This document shows, piece after piece, positions 24,411 through 37,400 of a stretch of 64,000 nucleotides of DNA. Every line of letters starts with the position of its first letter. Within the stretch, counting starts at the first letter, position 1. The translations under genes and the position numbers were made by a program. Source of the stretch: Agelaius tricolor (Eukaryota > Chordata > Aves > Passeriformes > Icteridae); contig JALJCS010000001.1 of NCBI GenBank assembly GCA_023055355.1, positions 25,915,881 through 25,979,880 on the forward strand, given 5' to 3'. Under the pieces are notes generated by a model. It worked only from the letters and a program-made list of their open reading frames with translations. It was not told where the DNA came from and did no database searches.

Positions 24411-27400
24411 GTTGAGGTTTTTAGCAGAAATGCCCCAGAACTGGAATCATGTGGAACTAGACAGTGGAAAAGAAACTGTGCTTCAGCAGAGCTTTGCTCC
24501 TCACACTGCCCCTGACCTAAAAGCAAAACATGCAGACAGACCCTTACAAGGAAGGCACCACTTCTACTCCTCCAAATAAATTCTCCACTACTAGGTACAA
24601 CCATAACAGAGCTCCTCCTTGTTAATCACACACCCACATAAACTTTCTGTCCCATGTACTCCCTTTATGTCTGTGAAATGTCTGTACAACTCTTCCTACG
24701 CCTGCATATCCATTTACTGTTCTTTTCTGGCCTATGCATAAACACCATTGGAGGAACAAAACCAGAGGAACACATTTACAGAGTATGTTCAAGTTCAGAT
24801 TCAGCCATTTAGAGCCTCAGTAAGAAAAAACACACCTTAAGTCAAACAGCCATGTGAAAAAATATTCCTAGAAAATTTTAGCACAACAATAACTACTTCA
24901 AAAATGCTGGTATTTTTAAATACTTAAATACATAAAGGCAAGAAAAAACAGTAGTAAGAAACACTACTGAAAGAAATGCCTGTGACATACAAACATTTTA
25001 AAAAACCAAAGTAATTAACATGCATTAAATTGGTTAAGACAGAGAAAGCACACTATGTGATTTGATGCATTAACACCCTTGATACCTATTTTCACACACT
25101 GGAAAAGTGTCTTCTTGTTTTAGTTAATTTTGTCTCACTTCCTTAGATTTCCAGGTTTTTCCTCCTTTCTTCCTTTCAATTTTTGTTCCATTATTCAAGA
25201 GTCTTGCATCCTGGTCCTCAACATTGCTCAGTCCTTACTGAGTAGTTACCCACTTACAAACACTCATCCTATCTTCATTCAGTTCTCCCACCCAGATTCT
25301 TTTGAAAGCCCATTTTCCCAGCTTTCTCTTCTTTTCATGGAGAATATTCTTCTCTTTTGTAAACAGGCTGAGAGAGCTTCCAAAAAACACAGAAGGCACC
25401 TTCCCCTATTTCTCACTATAACCTAAACTTCTGAAAACACAGAATAGTAAAAAGGCCTCACTGTATGTAAGAATTTTTCATACATCCTCAAGCAGTCAGA
25501 ACTTATCATGGATGGGTATTTTTAAAAGTATATCCATAAAGTGTATTCAGGATTGTCTTTCATTTGGCTCTGAAAATTTTAAAGACATGGTTCCTAGATC
25601 AAAAGGAAGGGGAAAAAATCTTATGTGGGTTGGATGGAAAATATGTTTTGGGAGATGAAAAATGAACTCCATGGAGTACTAAATTAATCCACTGCACCAC
25701 CTAGGAGAATATTAAATCTTCAGTAAGCTTTACAAGTTTCAGCTTTTCCCTTCCCAACTGTAAAAACATCCTCTGCCAGTGACAGAGTGATAGGATTGCT
25801 TTCCTGACTAATCATGAGGGATACTTATAGATTCATAATGCAAAACAGGTGCAAGAAATATGCACAGAATGGAACACTTAAAAATTCAGACTCCACAACA
25901 GTTCAATTGTTGTTCTGGGAGGTCTAAATCAAATTACTCAGCCAGTGCCTAGAATAGTTCAACTCTCTTCAGGAAGACTTCAGTAATGAAAAGTAAAACA
26001 CTGTGCTGAAAGTTGTTTTTCACATGTCCATCATTTAAAGACAAAATAACGTATTCACTGTGAAAACTGTACCTATAAAGAGGATTTCTCTTTATTAACA
26101 CCTAATCAAAGTTGTTTTATATAACCACACTCACAGATAAGTGTTTTCACTCCCTGCACTATTATCCACACACAGAGCTAGAGATGCCAGGTTGTAAGGA
26201 TGGCTGTAACTGAGCACCAGGTAGGGTACCTCAAATGGCCACACACACAGGCACCCAAAACTTCTGCTAGCAAGGCTGCAGGAGCTTTTATTCATAAAGG
26301 AGTGGAACTAGGTGCACTAGAACAGGAGGGCCAAAACATTTGCAAAGAGGGGACAACTGACAGGCTCTCCCTGGCACAACCCAGAGTAATCATTACTATA
26401 GCTACCTCTCAATCAAAACAGTAGTTGTTTTCACTGACTGATGAATGTTGCTTATTCTGTACTAAACCATGTCTTTTTTTTTTTTCACTAGAAAGAGGTG
26501 ACCCCTCTGAAGGTTTACAACAACAGTATCTTTGCATATCCTTAGCTGCTGTAGGAGGGAACTCAATTTTGCAGAAACTGGAGACCTAATATAGTTGTAA
26601 GAGCTGTGTACATCTATGCCTTTTTGAAAAGTGGTGACATGTCCTAGGAAGTCAGAGACAATATTTGGGAGCATTACTAATTACAGTTAAAGCAACTTCA
26701 AAGCAATGTACAACCAGCAGGGCTGCCCAGTCAATCAGTTGGATTACGTGTCTTTTTCTCAGTTTGTTTTTTTAATTAAAAAAACAGCTGAAAGAAAACC
26801 TCTGGCAAGATCTCATCAATGACTCTCTTTCAGAGACTGCCTCCTCCCTTTCCTGGAACTCAGCTGTATTTCTGTTGCATTCATAGATACAAATCTCATT
26901 CTCAAATGCTCACTGCCTTCTTGTATCAGTGTACCCCTACATAACAGTCAATACAAATTTACAACATAAAGAAATGAGACAAGTGTTCTGTTATTGCCAG
27001 CTCCATATAAATGATGTTTCCAACCAGACATCGGTATTTCTTTTTTGTTTGTACTAATCTTAAAAGTAAGGCTTATCTTGAAATTGAGGTTAGAAGAGAA
27101 ACAGCTGAAAGGAAGTTTCCCTGGAAAACATTTAATTTTAGCAGGTTTATTTCTTTGATCAGTAGACAATGTAAAGTTTGTTTACTATATTGAGTTTTTA
27201 TAAGCCAACATTGAACTGCTACACTTCAAACTTTACTGCCAAGACAAATAAAATGTAATTCACCATAGACAATGTTTCTAGGCTACTGAATAAAGCCAAG
27301 TAAACAATACACTGCTTCCGCATTCATTCCCTCAGAATCTGGAGATCCTCTGTCTTCAAAACAAAACAGGAAAAAAATATGGTCACTGCCAATACTGCTG

Positions 27401-28349
27401 CTAATTCACATTAAGGATTTTTAGGTGAAATTCATAAATAGTACACCTCTCTCTTTGACCCAGCAACAAGGATCAGAATCCAAGAACGACCTTCAAAATG
27501 TATTTGACTTGTCTCCTCATATTCTCACACCCTAGTCACTGGAGTCCATGGGGTTTTATTACCTATTCAGTCCAATAAAAGGCAGGTCCAGTGACTGCTT
27601 GGGAGTTCTCCTTCATGCATCATTCTTCCCTGCTTTATTTTCATGTTATTTAAACTGCATTTAGTCATCTGAGTAAGTATTCAAGTATTAAACTCATAAA
27701 AACACAAGAGTGATCACAATCTGAAATACCTAAAGCTTGACCTTCCTTTGGAGCCATTTCAGCTAAAATCCTCCTCCTCAAAGGAAGGAAAGAGGCATCT
27801 GCATTCTCCTTTCATCAAAAACAACCTGTCTTAATATAACTCTGCCAGAAAATTAAACTACCTAATATACTGATGTTTTCATCATGAATTGCTGCTTTTC
27901 ATCACTACAACCATGTACTGAATTTTCATCTTCCAAAAAGTCATATCCATCCATCTCTGGCTCAAAAGTGCTGGAAGCTAAGATAGCACATGCAGATGTT
28001 TCTCCAGCTGCTTTATCTGCCTTACTCTTTTTCCTAGGCTTGTGCTATCAGTCCTTGGTGGAGGGAGCACCCTGACTCAGACAAATCTTTACATGACCCA
28101 GTATGGCTGTTACAAGATTGTGTTCTTGTCCTGATTTTCTTGCTGCTCTAATGAAGGCTCCAACCATCCTTTAAATCAATTAAATCATCTTTAAATCCCT
28201 TCTTCCAGCTCTCCATTAAGATTTAAAGAATCAGCATACCCAAAGAGTTGATACACGTAATTTAAAGTTCTACCATTGCACAAACCTTGATGTATTCAAT
28301 AAACTCCAGAAATATTTAAAAAAAGAAATAGTACATGACTTTCATAGAA

Positions 28350-28476
28350 TTCAAGGCCAGGCTAGATGGGTCTCTGAGCAACCTGGTGCAGAAGAAGGTG
28401 TCCCTGCCCAGGGCTGGGGGATGGAACCTGACCTTTAAAGTCTCTTCCAACCCAAACAATGCCATGATTCGATGAT
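28350..28476 (+). mobile_element. CR1 LINE 3' end, short
   Basis: TTCAAGGCCAGGCTAGATGG, GAGCAACCTGGTGCAG, AAGGTGTCCCTGCCCAGGGC, CTTTAAAGTCTCTTCCAACC and a degenerate octamer pair (CCATGATTCGATGATGA) form the 3' end of a second CR1 subfamily, one with the 'GAGCAACCTGGTCTAG' signature. It is the same subfamily type as the copy at 60465-60767. It lies antisense to THADA. Confidence 0.93.
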
Positions 28477-28904
28477 GAAAGTCCTGTACAGAAAAATCCA
28501 CTATGCAACCATGAAATTGTTCTAATCATATTATTATTTTTTAATACAAGGGCTCTAGATTCTTCCATTTTAAGAATTTTCAGAGAGATGGGACTAGTTT
28601 TATAAAATGCTGCTATTCCCTGAAAAGTAACTGCTAACTTCTTGACCCAATAAAGTCAGTAGGAAGTTTAATTTTTACAATGAATGTTAAATAATGTAAA
28701 GAGTTATGAAGCCCAACATCTCCTATAAGTCTAATTTCTATCACATGCAACTGAGTCAATGTGACTCATTCTGTTCTTCAGATTTGAGATGCAAGTGTTG
28801 CTAGTTTCAAAAACTAAACAAAAAAGGTTCAAAATCTCAAAACAGCATTCCTTGCATGAGACATTGCATTCATATGCCTAACAGAACTGTTTGAATTAAT
28901 GATC

Positions 28905-28956
28905 ACAAAAAACAAACAAACAAGGAAAAATCAACCTCACACACACAAACACACAC
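28905..28956 (+). repeat. (CAAA)n and (CA)n simple repeats
   Basis: ACAAACAAACAA at 28911-28922 is followed by an interrupted CA run at 28937-28956. Confidence 0.75.
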
Positions 28957-30609
28957 TTTGAATCAGCTGGCTGCTCTAACACCCCAGAATTTTGTAGAGA
29001 AAAATTAAGTTTGGAGAAAGTTGGAATATTAAGCATAACAATTTGTGAAGAGCAAATGACTGCTGATTGCTGAAACTCAAAGCAACATTAAGTGATTTTC
29101 CATTTTTATCTTCATGAAGTTTTAACCCTGCACCAAAGCATAACAAATTCTCCATTTCATCTGCCAGTTATATTTTGTATGTCTTTAAGAACAGATCCCT
29201 AGAGAGAAGGAATACAGTTTTTCTCTTACAATGCAAAACATTGGCATATGCTCAGGGAACAAATCTCAGGACAAATCAGTAGGAGTGACAAAGTAACAGG
29301 AGTAAGTGGGAAGATGGCAGCAAAGAGAAGAGAAGCTACCAGCCAGGCCTCAGATGAGAAGATGGGGGATAGACAGAAATGTTCCTGGGGACCACAGCAG
29401 AGCAAGCAGAATTTCTGTGACTTTTGAGTTACAGCAGTGACCAAAACCAGTCACAACAGGAAGGATCCTGCAAGAACATGCCAGACCAGCAGAGGATTTT
29501 TTTTTCAGTTCGCTCTGTGTAGTTTTTGATTGCTTGTACACAGCACCACCAAAAATGTAAATACTCATCATGACCAAAGCAGATTCCAGAAAAAATTTGT
29601 TCTTCAATGGTATGTGCTGGAAAAAGCTGGGAACTTTTGATAAAAGCTTTATTTTGGATCGTGCAATCTATCTCCTGGTGAAGGCAGCAAATGGAGGCAC
29701 ACAGACAAAGCCATATAGTTCCCTCCATATATAAGCAGCAAGTGATGAGGGAGAAGTCACTGAATCCTCCTTCCTCCTAATCCATGCTTAAAAAACGCAA
29801 AGACATTGCAAAAAGCTCTTCAAATAGAATGGCCAAATAAGAGAAGCAAACTTTTTTGTCCTGGTGTGTATCCCAATCTCAAGCTAGACACTGTCAGCAT
29901 GTAGAAAGTAAGGCAGCACCTTCAACATTTCAGAACAAGGCACAGACAAGTTAATGAAAACAATGTCTCTTTTAATAACTTTCATTGACCTAATCCCCTG
30001 TGTTCTGAAAATATGTAACTGTAAGCTTGCCAAAGTGAATGTGAAGATCAAACTGATAAAATACAAGATAATGAGTCAATTGATGTGCAGATTCATTCAT
30101 TTGAAAAACAAATAAACCTTAACAGTAATTATGTCTGCTCATGATTAATGGCAGCTGCCCAATGGATTCTTCTTGATATGACCAGCATGTAAGGGTATAT
30201 ACATTCTCATTGGAGTACAGATTTTTCCAGTATACAAATGTGAAAAAGATTTCTGGAAACTAACGAGTGCAGAACTGTGACTGAAAGCTCCAGTCATACC
30301 ATTGCTATTCCACTGTACTAAAAACAACTGGATTCTCCATCTATGAACATCACACAGGCTTTGAAATCCAGCATCAATCATGTTAACTGATTCTCTCAAG
30401 ATAAAAACAAAAGCTGAAGTCTAACATCTGCTTTCCCTGGCAAACCAATCTGAAAGTTTATGCATTTGGGAGGGTTTTTTAATCATCATAAATAACCCAC
30501 AGCCAGATGAATTAAAGGTGCTGCCTTGTTTTTTGGGCAAATCTTTATAGGGTCCCTGTAACTTTTCTTCACTTTGAAGAAGTGGAGAAGGGTTTAAAGA
30601 ATTAGAGGA

Positions 30610-31160
30610 ATTAAAAGGTCCATGTGCAGATGCAGTCTGTGATCCTGCTGGGATGACAGAGGCAAGATACAATAGCTGACATGCTTGGGGTAAGGCAATG
30701 GAGGGACACAGGTCCTTTAGGAAGGACAGGTAGGAGACATCAGAAGATGGGGGTTGACCTCTCTGTGGCAGAACAACTGGAATGGCAGAGCTTTGCCTGG
30801 GGGTGGGTGATGAGCCAGCTGGGAGCTCACAGATAAGAACTGAACTGGGGGTGACACTGCAGGGGGTGTCTGCTATGAGCTGCCAAACAAAGCAGGACAA
30901 GTGGACAGGGGCTTCTACAGGAAACAGCCTTGTGCCACCAGGCCCTGCTCCTCATGGAGGGCTTCAGCCACTCTGGCAGCTGCTGGGTGACCAACACAGC
31001 ACCATGCAAGCAATCCAGAGGCCTCCAAGAGAGCACTGATGACAACTTCCTGATAAAAGCAGCAGAGGAAACAAGGTGAGGAGCTCTGCTGGAACTCAGT
31101 CACACCCAAGGAATGACTGAGTGAGGATGTGAAGGTAAAAGGCAGCCTTGCCTGGCTCAT
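30610..31160 (+). mobile_element. CR1 LINE internal fragment, endonuclease domain of ORF2
   Basis: The order GGTCCTTTAGGAAGGACAGG (30711), AGAACAACTGGAATGGCAGA (30770), GAGCTTTGCCTGGGGGTGGG, GGTGTCTGCTATGAGCTGCC, then GATGACAACTTCCTGATAAA (31038) and AAGGCAGCCTTGCCTGG (31139) follows the apurinic-endonuclease part of avian CR1 ORF2. At about 30954-30968 the family's GDFN active-site motif appears as EGFS, and there are stops and frameshifts, so it is dead. It is unusual in being an internal piece with no 3' end. The 159-codon minus-strand open frame at 30421-30900 largely overlaps it and is a shadow. Confidence 0.82.
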
Positions 31161-34100
31161 TCTAAATGTCTCATTTTTTTTTCTGGTAAGATTGAATATA
31201 TACTGCAGAAATTCCAATCCAAAAGAGGGAGAAGGTCAAAAGACATTTGATCCTCTGATAAGGAAACCTCACAACTTCCCAAATATTTGTAAGTTCCTTG
31301 GCAACTACTAAAAGTCAAAGATACTCAAGCCTTTAGGCTTCCCTAGTCAAATTTTGATACTCTTCCAGAAGTCCCTACATAAAGCTCTGGATGAGCTTTT
31401 CCTTTCAGCTGATCAGCTAAAAAGCTGAGATCTTAAAACAAAACAAGCCAGAAAGATTTCCTTATTCAAGACAGCTAGTACAAAATGTCTGCAATTTCTT
31501 GTGAATTAGAAACTTTATTTCCTTCCCCCAACCCATGCCAGTTTGGTTTATGGAGCAAAGCAGAAACTGTACTCATAAAGGAAACATTAAGCACAGAAAA
31601 GATTTTTTGGTTGCCTTATTTAAGTCAGTGCATTTGCTTATGATGCAGAACTGCTTCTTGAATATCATCAGCTCCCCAAGTGTCACAGAACAGCAGCACC
31701 CCCTTACATAATTCTTGAAAAGAATAATTCTGTAAAACCTGTAAAGCATAACATTATTTTATCCTCATGGACATTCATATTCTTCTGCAAACTGAGTCAC
31801 AGTTAAAACACTATGGAGAAAAAGACATGTTTTCACATAATGCAGAGGTCTCAAGTTAAACACAACACATCTACATCCACTGTCAAAAAGCACTTCTTGG
31901 CAATCCCAGCATTTTGAAAACCAAGCCATGTCTGGACAAGCACTACATGCTGAACTGTTTTTGAATGATATTTCTATAAATTACATAACTCTGAAGCATA
32001 ACTGAAATATACCTTCACGATTTACTACATCTGGCACTGCCACCTAATTCTGAATAATTCCAGTCTTCCTTTTCAGAATTGACAGTATATGAATACTGAA
32101 ATACAAAACTTGAGCAATGAACCTAGTAGCTTCTCATGTGACTGAACAAATCAAATTACTGAATTCCATTTTCACAGGATATTGGCCTTGTATTGCTGGA
32201 AAATGTATACTTTATTGAGTTTTGTACAGATTTGTGCTTTTTAGTAGAGATTTTTGTCTTGGTTTTATATCAAGGAGGATGATAAATCCTCCATTGTGTC
32301 ATGGAAAAGCAGTGCAAACAGTTCTGAGCACTGCCAGATCACCATCTCTTCAAGTAAGCCTCCTGAGAAATAGTGCTTTAACCAATAGTCCCCATAACAT
32401 ATTTCTACATTTCAATAAGCCTTACCACCAGATTTGCAAGTCCCAATTAACACTGATAAAAAGAAAACTGAAGCCAGGCATCCAGCAACCCCTAAAAAGT
32501 CACAATACTTTCCTCTTTGTACTGCCTACCAGAGGTGCAAGCTAACTACAGGTTAAAATACCTGGCATTGGTAATTTGGAGCTACAACAAACACCACTGC
32601 CTTGCCTCCATTTTTTGCACATCTTTACCACCCTAAAGTATTTTTTCTGAATGTTTTCTTATTTTAAACTAGCAACAGATAGTCAGCCATACACTAAATT
32701 AAATTAAGCATTAAATAGATATTTTGAGTACCCTTGATTCATAAGCAATAACAGCAAAGCCCAAGACAAATGTGAGAAACCAAACCACTGAACTGTTATG
32801 GTACAACTGACATTTTTTGGAAGAATTCTCTGACAGCATGGTCTCTCCTTGTGCAGTACAAATTGAAGTAATAGCTCCTAGCAGCTGCACAAACCTGATG
32901 AAAAATCAGGTTAAAACTCTGGGAATATCTCCCACCTCATAGGTGTGGAAAGCCCCTTACAGCTATGCATAAGATCACATTAGCAACAATGAAGTAAAAA
33001 AAAAACTAGATCATCCTTTGGGCTCTTTCATATCTACCCTTCATTATTATTATATTTTATTATATTTTTTTCCTCCAGGTAACTGAAAAGAAGGCAATAA
33101 ACTCTATACACTACTGCCAGTCCATACCCTCATGAGTAGTTATAATCATTCTGGATTGAGAAAGCATTTCATTCTCACTGTTGGAACAACCCTCTCTTCC
33201 TAACACTTCAGGAGCTGTGACACAGCAGGGCTGCCAGCCAATGTGAGGATGGCAATCCCCCCCTTCCCATACAGACACAGCATGTGTCCCCTGCATGTAT
33301 CAGGAGCATCAACTGCTTTCCAGAGCAGGAGCCCATCCCATACCCTTCAAAACCCTTTACTGTGACCAACCATTATTCAAATCCAGATAAACTGCCTGAA
33401 ACCCTTTACAGGTAAAATTGACATGAAGAGCCCTAGAGGGACTTCACCCATTTCTTAGATGTCCTGCAAGTCTTGATTTTAAAGGGAGATAATATGCCTG
33501 AAAAGATACAATTAAAAACCAAATCAAAACAACCATACACACCCCAGCACAGAGCTTACAGCAGGAATATGTCCCTAGAAAGCTTGCCAACTAAGACAGC
33601 CCAACAGAGCTGATCGTGTACAATATGGCTTTGTTGGAGGGTTGCTTGTGAAAAACAGGCAATAAAAATCAGTAACTTATTACCATGATAGCTTGAAAAT
33701 GAAACATGGGGAACTGACTGCCATAAACCAGGGGAATGATATATGGAGAATGAAGAAATTTCTGATAAGTGAGCTGTTCTCCAGAATGTTTCCAGAAGTC
33801 AAGAGTATAAAGCTTACCACAACTTGTACAGCACACTGACAGAAAGATGTTGGTGTAGCAGGAAAAGCAAATGAAGTGATAAATAATTTTGTGGGTCAAG
33901 TAGCAAGTCTGAATATATATACAATGCTATTGGTGCATGGAGTTCAGCTTTGCCTCAGATGTGCTCAGTGATTTTGGGCAAGTCACACAGATCTCTCTGT
34001 AAATACATTCAGATAGGGGTATTTGCTCTTAAAGCACTTTAATCTCTGGAGATGAAACATTATATGAAATGTAAATGTTACTACTTACAGCTTACTGCCT

Positions 34101-34323
34101 TCAAATGACAGCTGAAATGTGCATTCCATATTTATCATCTGACAGAATAAACTCAAAAGCAGTCTTCATCTATGTTTTGACAACGTGTGAATGTTAAGCA
34201 CAACTCATGGTATGTTATCTGGCTGTCAAGTATGACCAAGAACTTTTTTAAAAACCCCAACAGTAAAAAAAGAGATTCAAAAGCCTCACAAAACAAAAAC
34301 AAACGAATGCAAAACAAGCTTAC

Positions 34324-34492
34324 TTGCAGCAGGGTTCCATGAACAGCGTTCTGCCTGATGCCAGGAGCAGCAGAGTCCGGGAGCCCCCGCAGCAGGGTCA
34401 GCGCCGTGTGCGGAACCTCAGTGGCCACGAGGAAGGGAACAAGGGCCCGGCCCGACATCTCCCGGCAGCGGAACACGGGGCTGTGCCCACAC
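34324..34492 (-). CDS. THADA: THADA internal exon, GC- and CpG-rich (third of four)
   Basis: This 169-bp exon starts with a single G that completes the Arg codon of the preceding exon. It then encodes 56 residues beginning CGHSPVFRCREMSGRALVPF and ending IRQNAVHGTLLQ. CGHSPV, RALVPF and RQN..HGTLLQ are THADA-specific segments in my memory of the human protein. The acceptor is TTTCTGCAG (AG at 34494-34493) and the donor is GTAAGC at 34323-34318. The exon ends in phase 0. Third codon positions are G or C in 42 of 56 codons, and the exon holds about a dozen CpGs although its flanks are AT-rich. The frame is intact. The open frame seen at 34153-34584 runs through both splice sites and is not the real extent. 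Confidence 0.95.
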
Positions 34493-37400
34493 CTGCAGAA
34501 ACCACACACACCTGATGGGTATGGGCCATCCACCAAGCCACCAGGCTGCCCACAACAGGCCAAAGGACAGGGCAATGAAACCAAAACATGTTTCTCACAA
34601 ATCCAATATACAGTCTTCCCTTAGTGAAAGGTAAGTCACACCAGAGCTACACCAGAGGATTTGTTGTCATTCGCAAGTTTTGGTGTTTACATAAAGGAAA
34701 ATAAAAAGGAAATAATGCAATTATTTACTTTTCTTTCTGGATGTTTATGTTACTTACTAATCACATTCAAATGTATTACAAATTGACTTAAACTGTTAGC
34801 TCCATGTAGTTAATCAGATGTTTCCATGAGAACACAACATGGTGTCTACTAAACTTTGGGCCAAATGTCCCACTGGTTTTCAGAATAAATTTAAAGGTAG
34901 GAAATAAAAAAACACATTAGAAAACAATTTCCCATTATTTATAATTAGTATCTAAAATAAAAATACTTTTTATTTAAAATTAACTGCTAAGATGCAAGCC
35001 TCTATATAAAGCAAATGTCAAGAAGAATCCTTCATCTTTAGTGCTATTAAGGTTTTGATGACTAGCTGTAGATTTAGGAAAATACATGGAGAAAGAGTAA
35101 CAGTAACACATTAAACAGTCATATACTACTTTAGCAGCATGTATAGTGAATTGGCATGAGTAGGAGTCCTTAATTAGCTAAATTGGTCAGACTAAGTCTT
35201 CCCAAGCCAGCATGTGTCAATTTTGGTATTGCAGGTATAATTGAGCCACACAGAGAAAACTACTTAAAGGGTATTGACATGAAAGGCCAAATGTCTTAGG
35301 TGATGGAAAATGCAGTATGGCTGAAGTTATGCTCTGCTACCTCCCAGATGATTGTGATGACTCGAGAGGTGGCCTTCCCTACTCCAATACTCTCATCTCT
35401 TTCCTCAATTGCTTGCTATGTCTTTTCAGCTTACACAATCTCATGTAGATGAGATTATCCCCTACCAAAATGATTCTGACCTCTGCTGAAAAAAAAATCC
35501 AAAAAACCCTGCAATGTCACGCCTACATATATAAAACTTAAAAGAAATTAAAAGGTATTCTAAATTTTCAAGTATCCGAAGCAAATTTAAATCAATAGTC
35601 AAAGTAGTAGTTTACTTTAGTTCACATGAAAGAAATACAGAGAACAGGTTCCATCTTGAACAAGCAACCAAATTAATAGGGTTTTGAAGACTAAAACTAA
35701 ACAGTCTTAACTGAAACAGATATATTATGTTATAGCACATCTGAAAGACACAGACCTGCTTCAGAGGATTTAGAGAGAGGAACTACCCCCAGAACAACAG
35801 GTTTTTGAGGCCATTTTCAGCCTTGAAAATAAGGTTGTATGTTCTATTATGATTTTTACAAAGCCCATCTTTCCATTTCCTTTTCACAGACTGGCCATCC
35901 TTCACAAAAAGATGGTAAAGGAGAACAGTCCCAATTAGAAGCTCTACCACAGGGATAAGCTCCAATCCTATATTGACAAGGTGCAAAAATTCAGTTTGGC
36001 TATTCCTAAAAGAACTTTTTTTTTAATAAAAACATTTTAATTCTACTTCACAGTAAACTGAAACCTAAGCAGTGATTGTCTGCAACCATTCTTTCAGCTC
36101 TGCTGAAGCACATTTTCTTAATTTTGTTTATGACCTTTTACAGATCCGAAGGAATCTGACATGTTTTCACAGGAGGAGTGGAAAATGGGTAAAATTCCAG
36201 GGTTTCCTCTAACTTGTGCAAGGGTGCTTTCTAACACTACATGCATCAAGAGGGGTTTTTACCTCAAACACAATGCAATGAATTGCTACATATTTTTAAA
36301 TAACCTGTCTTTAACTTTTTTGTCTTGTAAAAACATCAAAGACTTACAACACATGCACCTACATATACGGAGATAGAGTATTTTATATGCCAAATCTCGT
36401 TCCACTTTATTATTTTATCAAATTTATAATGAAAATAGAAGTGACTGTTCTATATTTAGAAAGAAAATAGTTCCATGTTGCAGGCAAAATTTTCTCAGCT
36501 GCCTGAAGTCCTCCTGCAGAGCAACCACACAGGTGCCCACTCATGGAGAACTCCCCCAGGACGCTGTGGACTGGGCTCTGCAACCTTCTGTGCCTGAGGG
36601 AAATGCAATCCCACAGCTCCTACCTGCCCAAAGGGCAAGCCAGCCCCCAGCCTGCCACACATTCATGCACACTTCTCACACTCTGGGCTGCAGGGGCTCA
36701 CACCTTAGGGGGAACCCTGAGAACAGCAGGCCTATGAAGTCTGTACTAAGGAACAAAAGCACCACAAAAGTTTAGGAACAATAAAGCATCTGCTTTATAG
36801 GAACATGAATGGGAACACATGGAAGGTATTTCACATCAACAAATAGCTTCCCAAATCTGAGAGCGGTTCAAATTCCTACTGTTTCTTCTCATTTATTTAA
36901 AAATTTTATTTGTTTAAAAATCTAACACTCAAAGAAAATAAATTGTTTTCAATCCCCATCCCCTAGCAAGAAATAGCACTGATAATATTTCAAAAATACT
37001 CCTCCTTTCACATGCATATGCCGGATATCATGCCAAGTCACCACTAGTGACCTATTCCTGAACTTCTGCATACCCTGAAGGCACTTAGGTGTACATCTCT
37101 CATGCTTTGAAGGCACTTGGCTTCATTCCTGAATCATGCAAGAAGTTTGCCAGGAGAATGTCAAAACCTACACTAGTTTTTCCATCCTCTAGCAGCACCC
37201 TAGAACAGAGAGTTTTGATATTTACTGGATCCCACTTACATTTAACCTCTCACCTGTAAACAAAACTAAACAGGATAAATTCTCAAAAAGGGATAGAAAG
37301 ACTGAATGCAAATAAAACAACTGAGCAACACGAAAATAACATTGCAACCAAATCCAGCTATTTTTTTGCTCATTGTTATATCAAGCTCTAAACCATACAC

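Larger units (their letters stand above)
7392..34323 (-). other. THADA: THADA intron, 26.9 kb, phase 0
   Basis: The intron is bounded by the donor at 34323-34318 and the acceptor at 7393-7392. It contains an old CR1 remnant (about 8990-9220), local duplications (9454-9597), an LTR (about 11157-11743), an 800-bp CR1 piece (23610-24410), a CR1 3' end (28350-28476) and a CR1 endonuclease-domain fragment (30610-31160). Between these I see only AT-rich unique sequence. Around 12490-12980 and 14540-14990 it is rich in TAAT motifs and might be conserved noncoding DNA. I found no nested gene. Confidence 0.85.

Noticed and set aside
30421..30900. 159-codon minus-strand open frame
   Set aside because: It largely overlaps the plus-strand CR1 endonuclease fragment and extends into unrelated sequence, so it is a shadow.
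34153..34584. 143-codon minus-strand open frame as a gene of its own
   Set aside because: Only the central 169 bp between the AG acceptor and GTAAGC donor is coding (a THADA exon). The ends are intronic read-through.
36490..36740. GC-rich patch as an exon or repeat
   Set aside because: No splice-bounded frame matches THADA, and no repeat family is recognised. It is left as unexplained intron.
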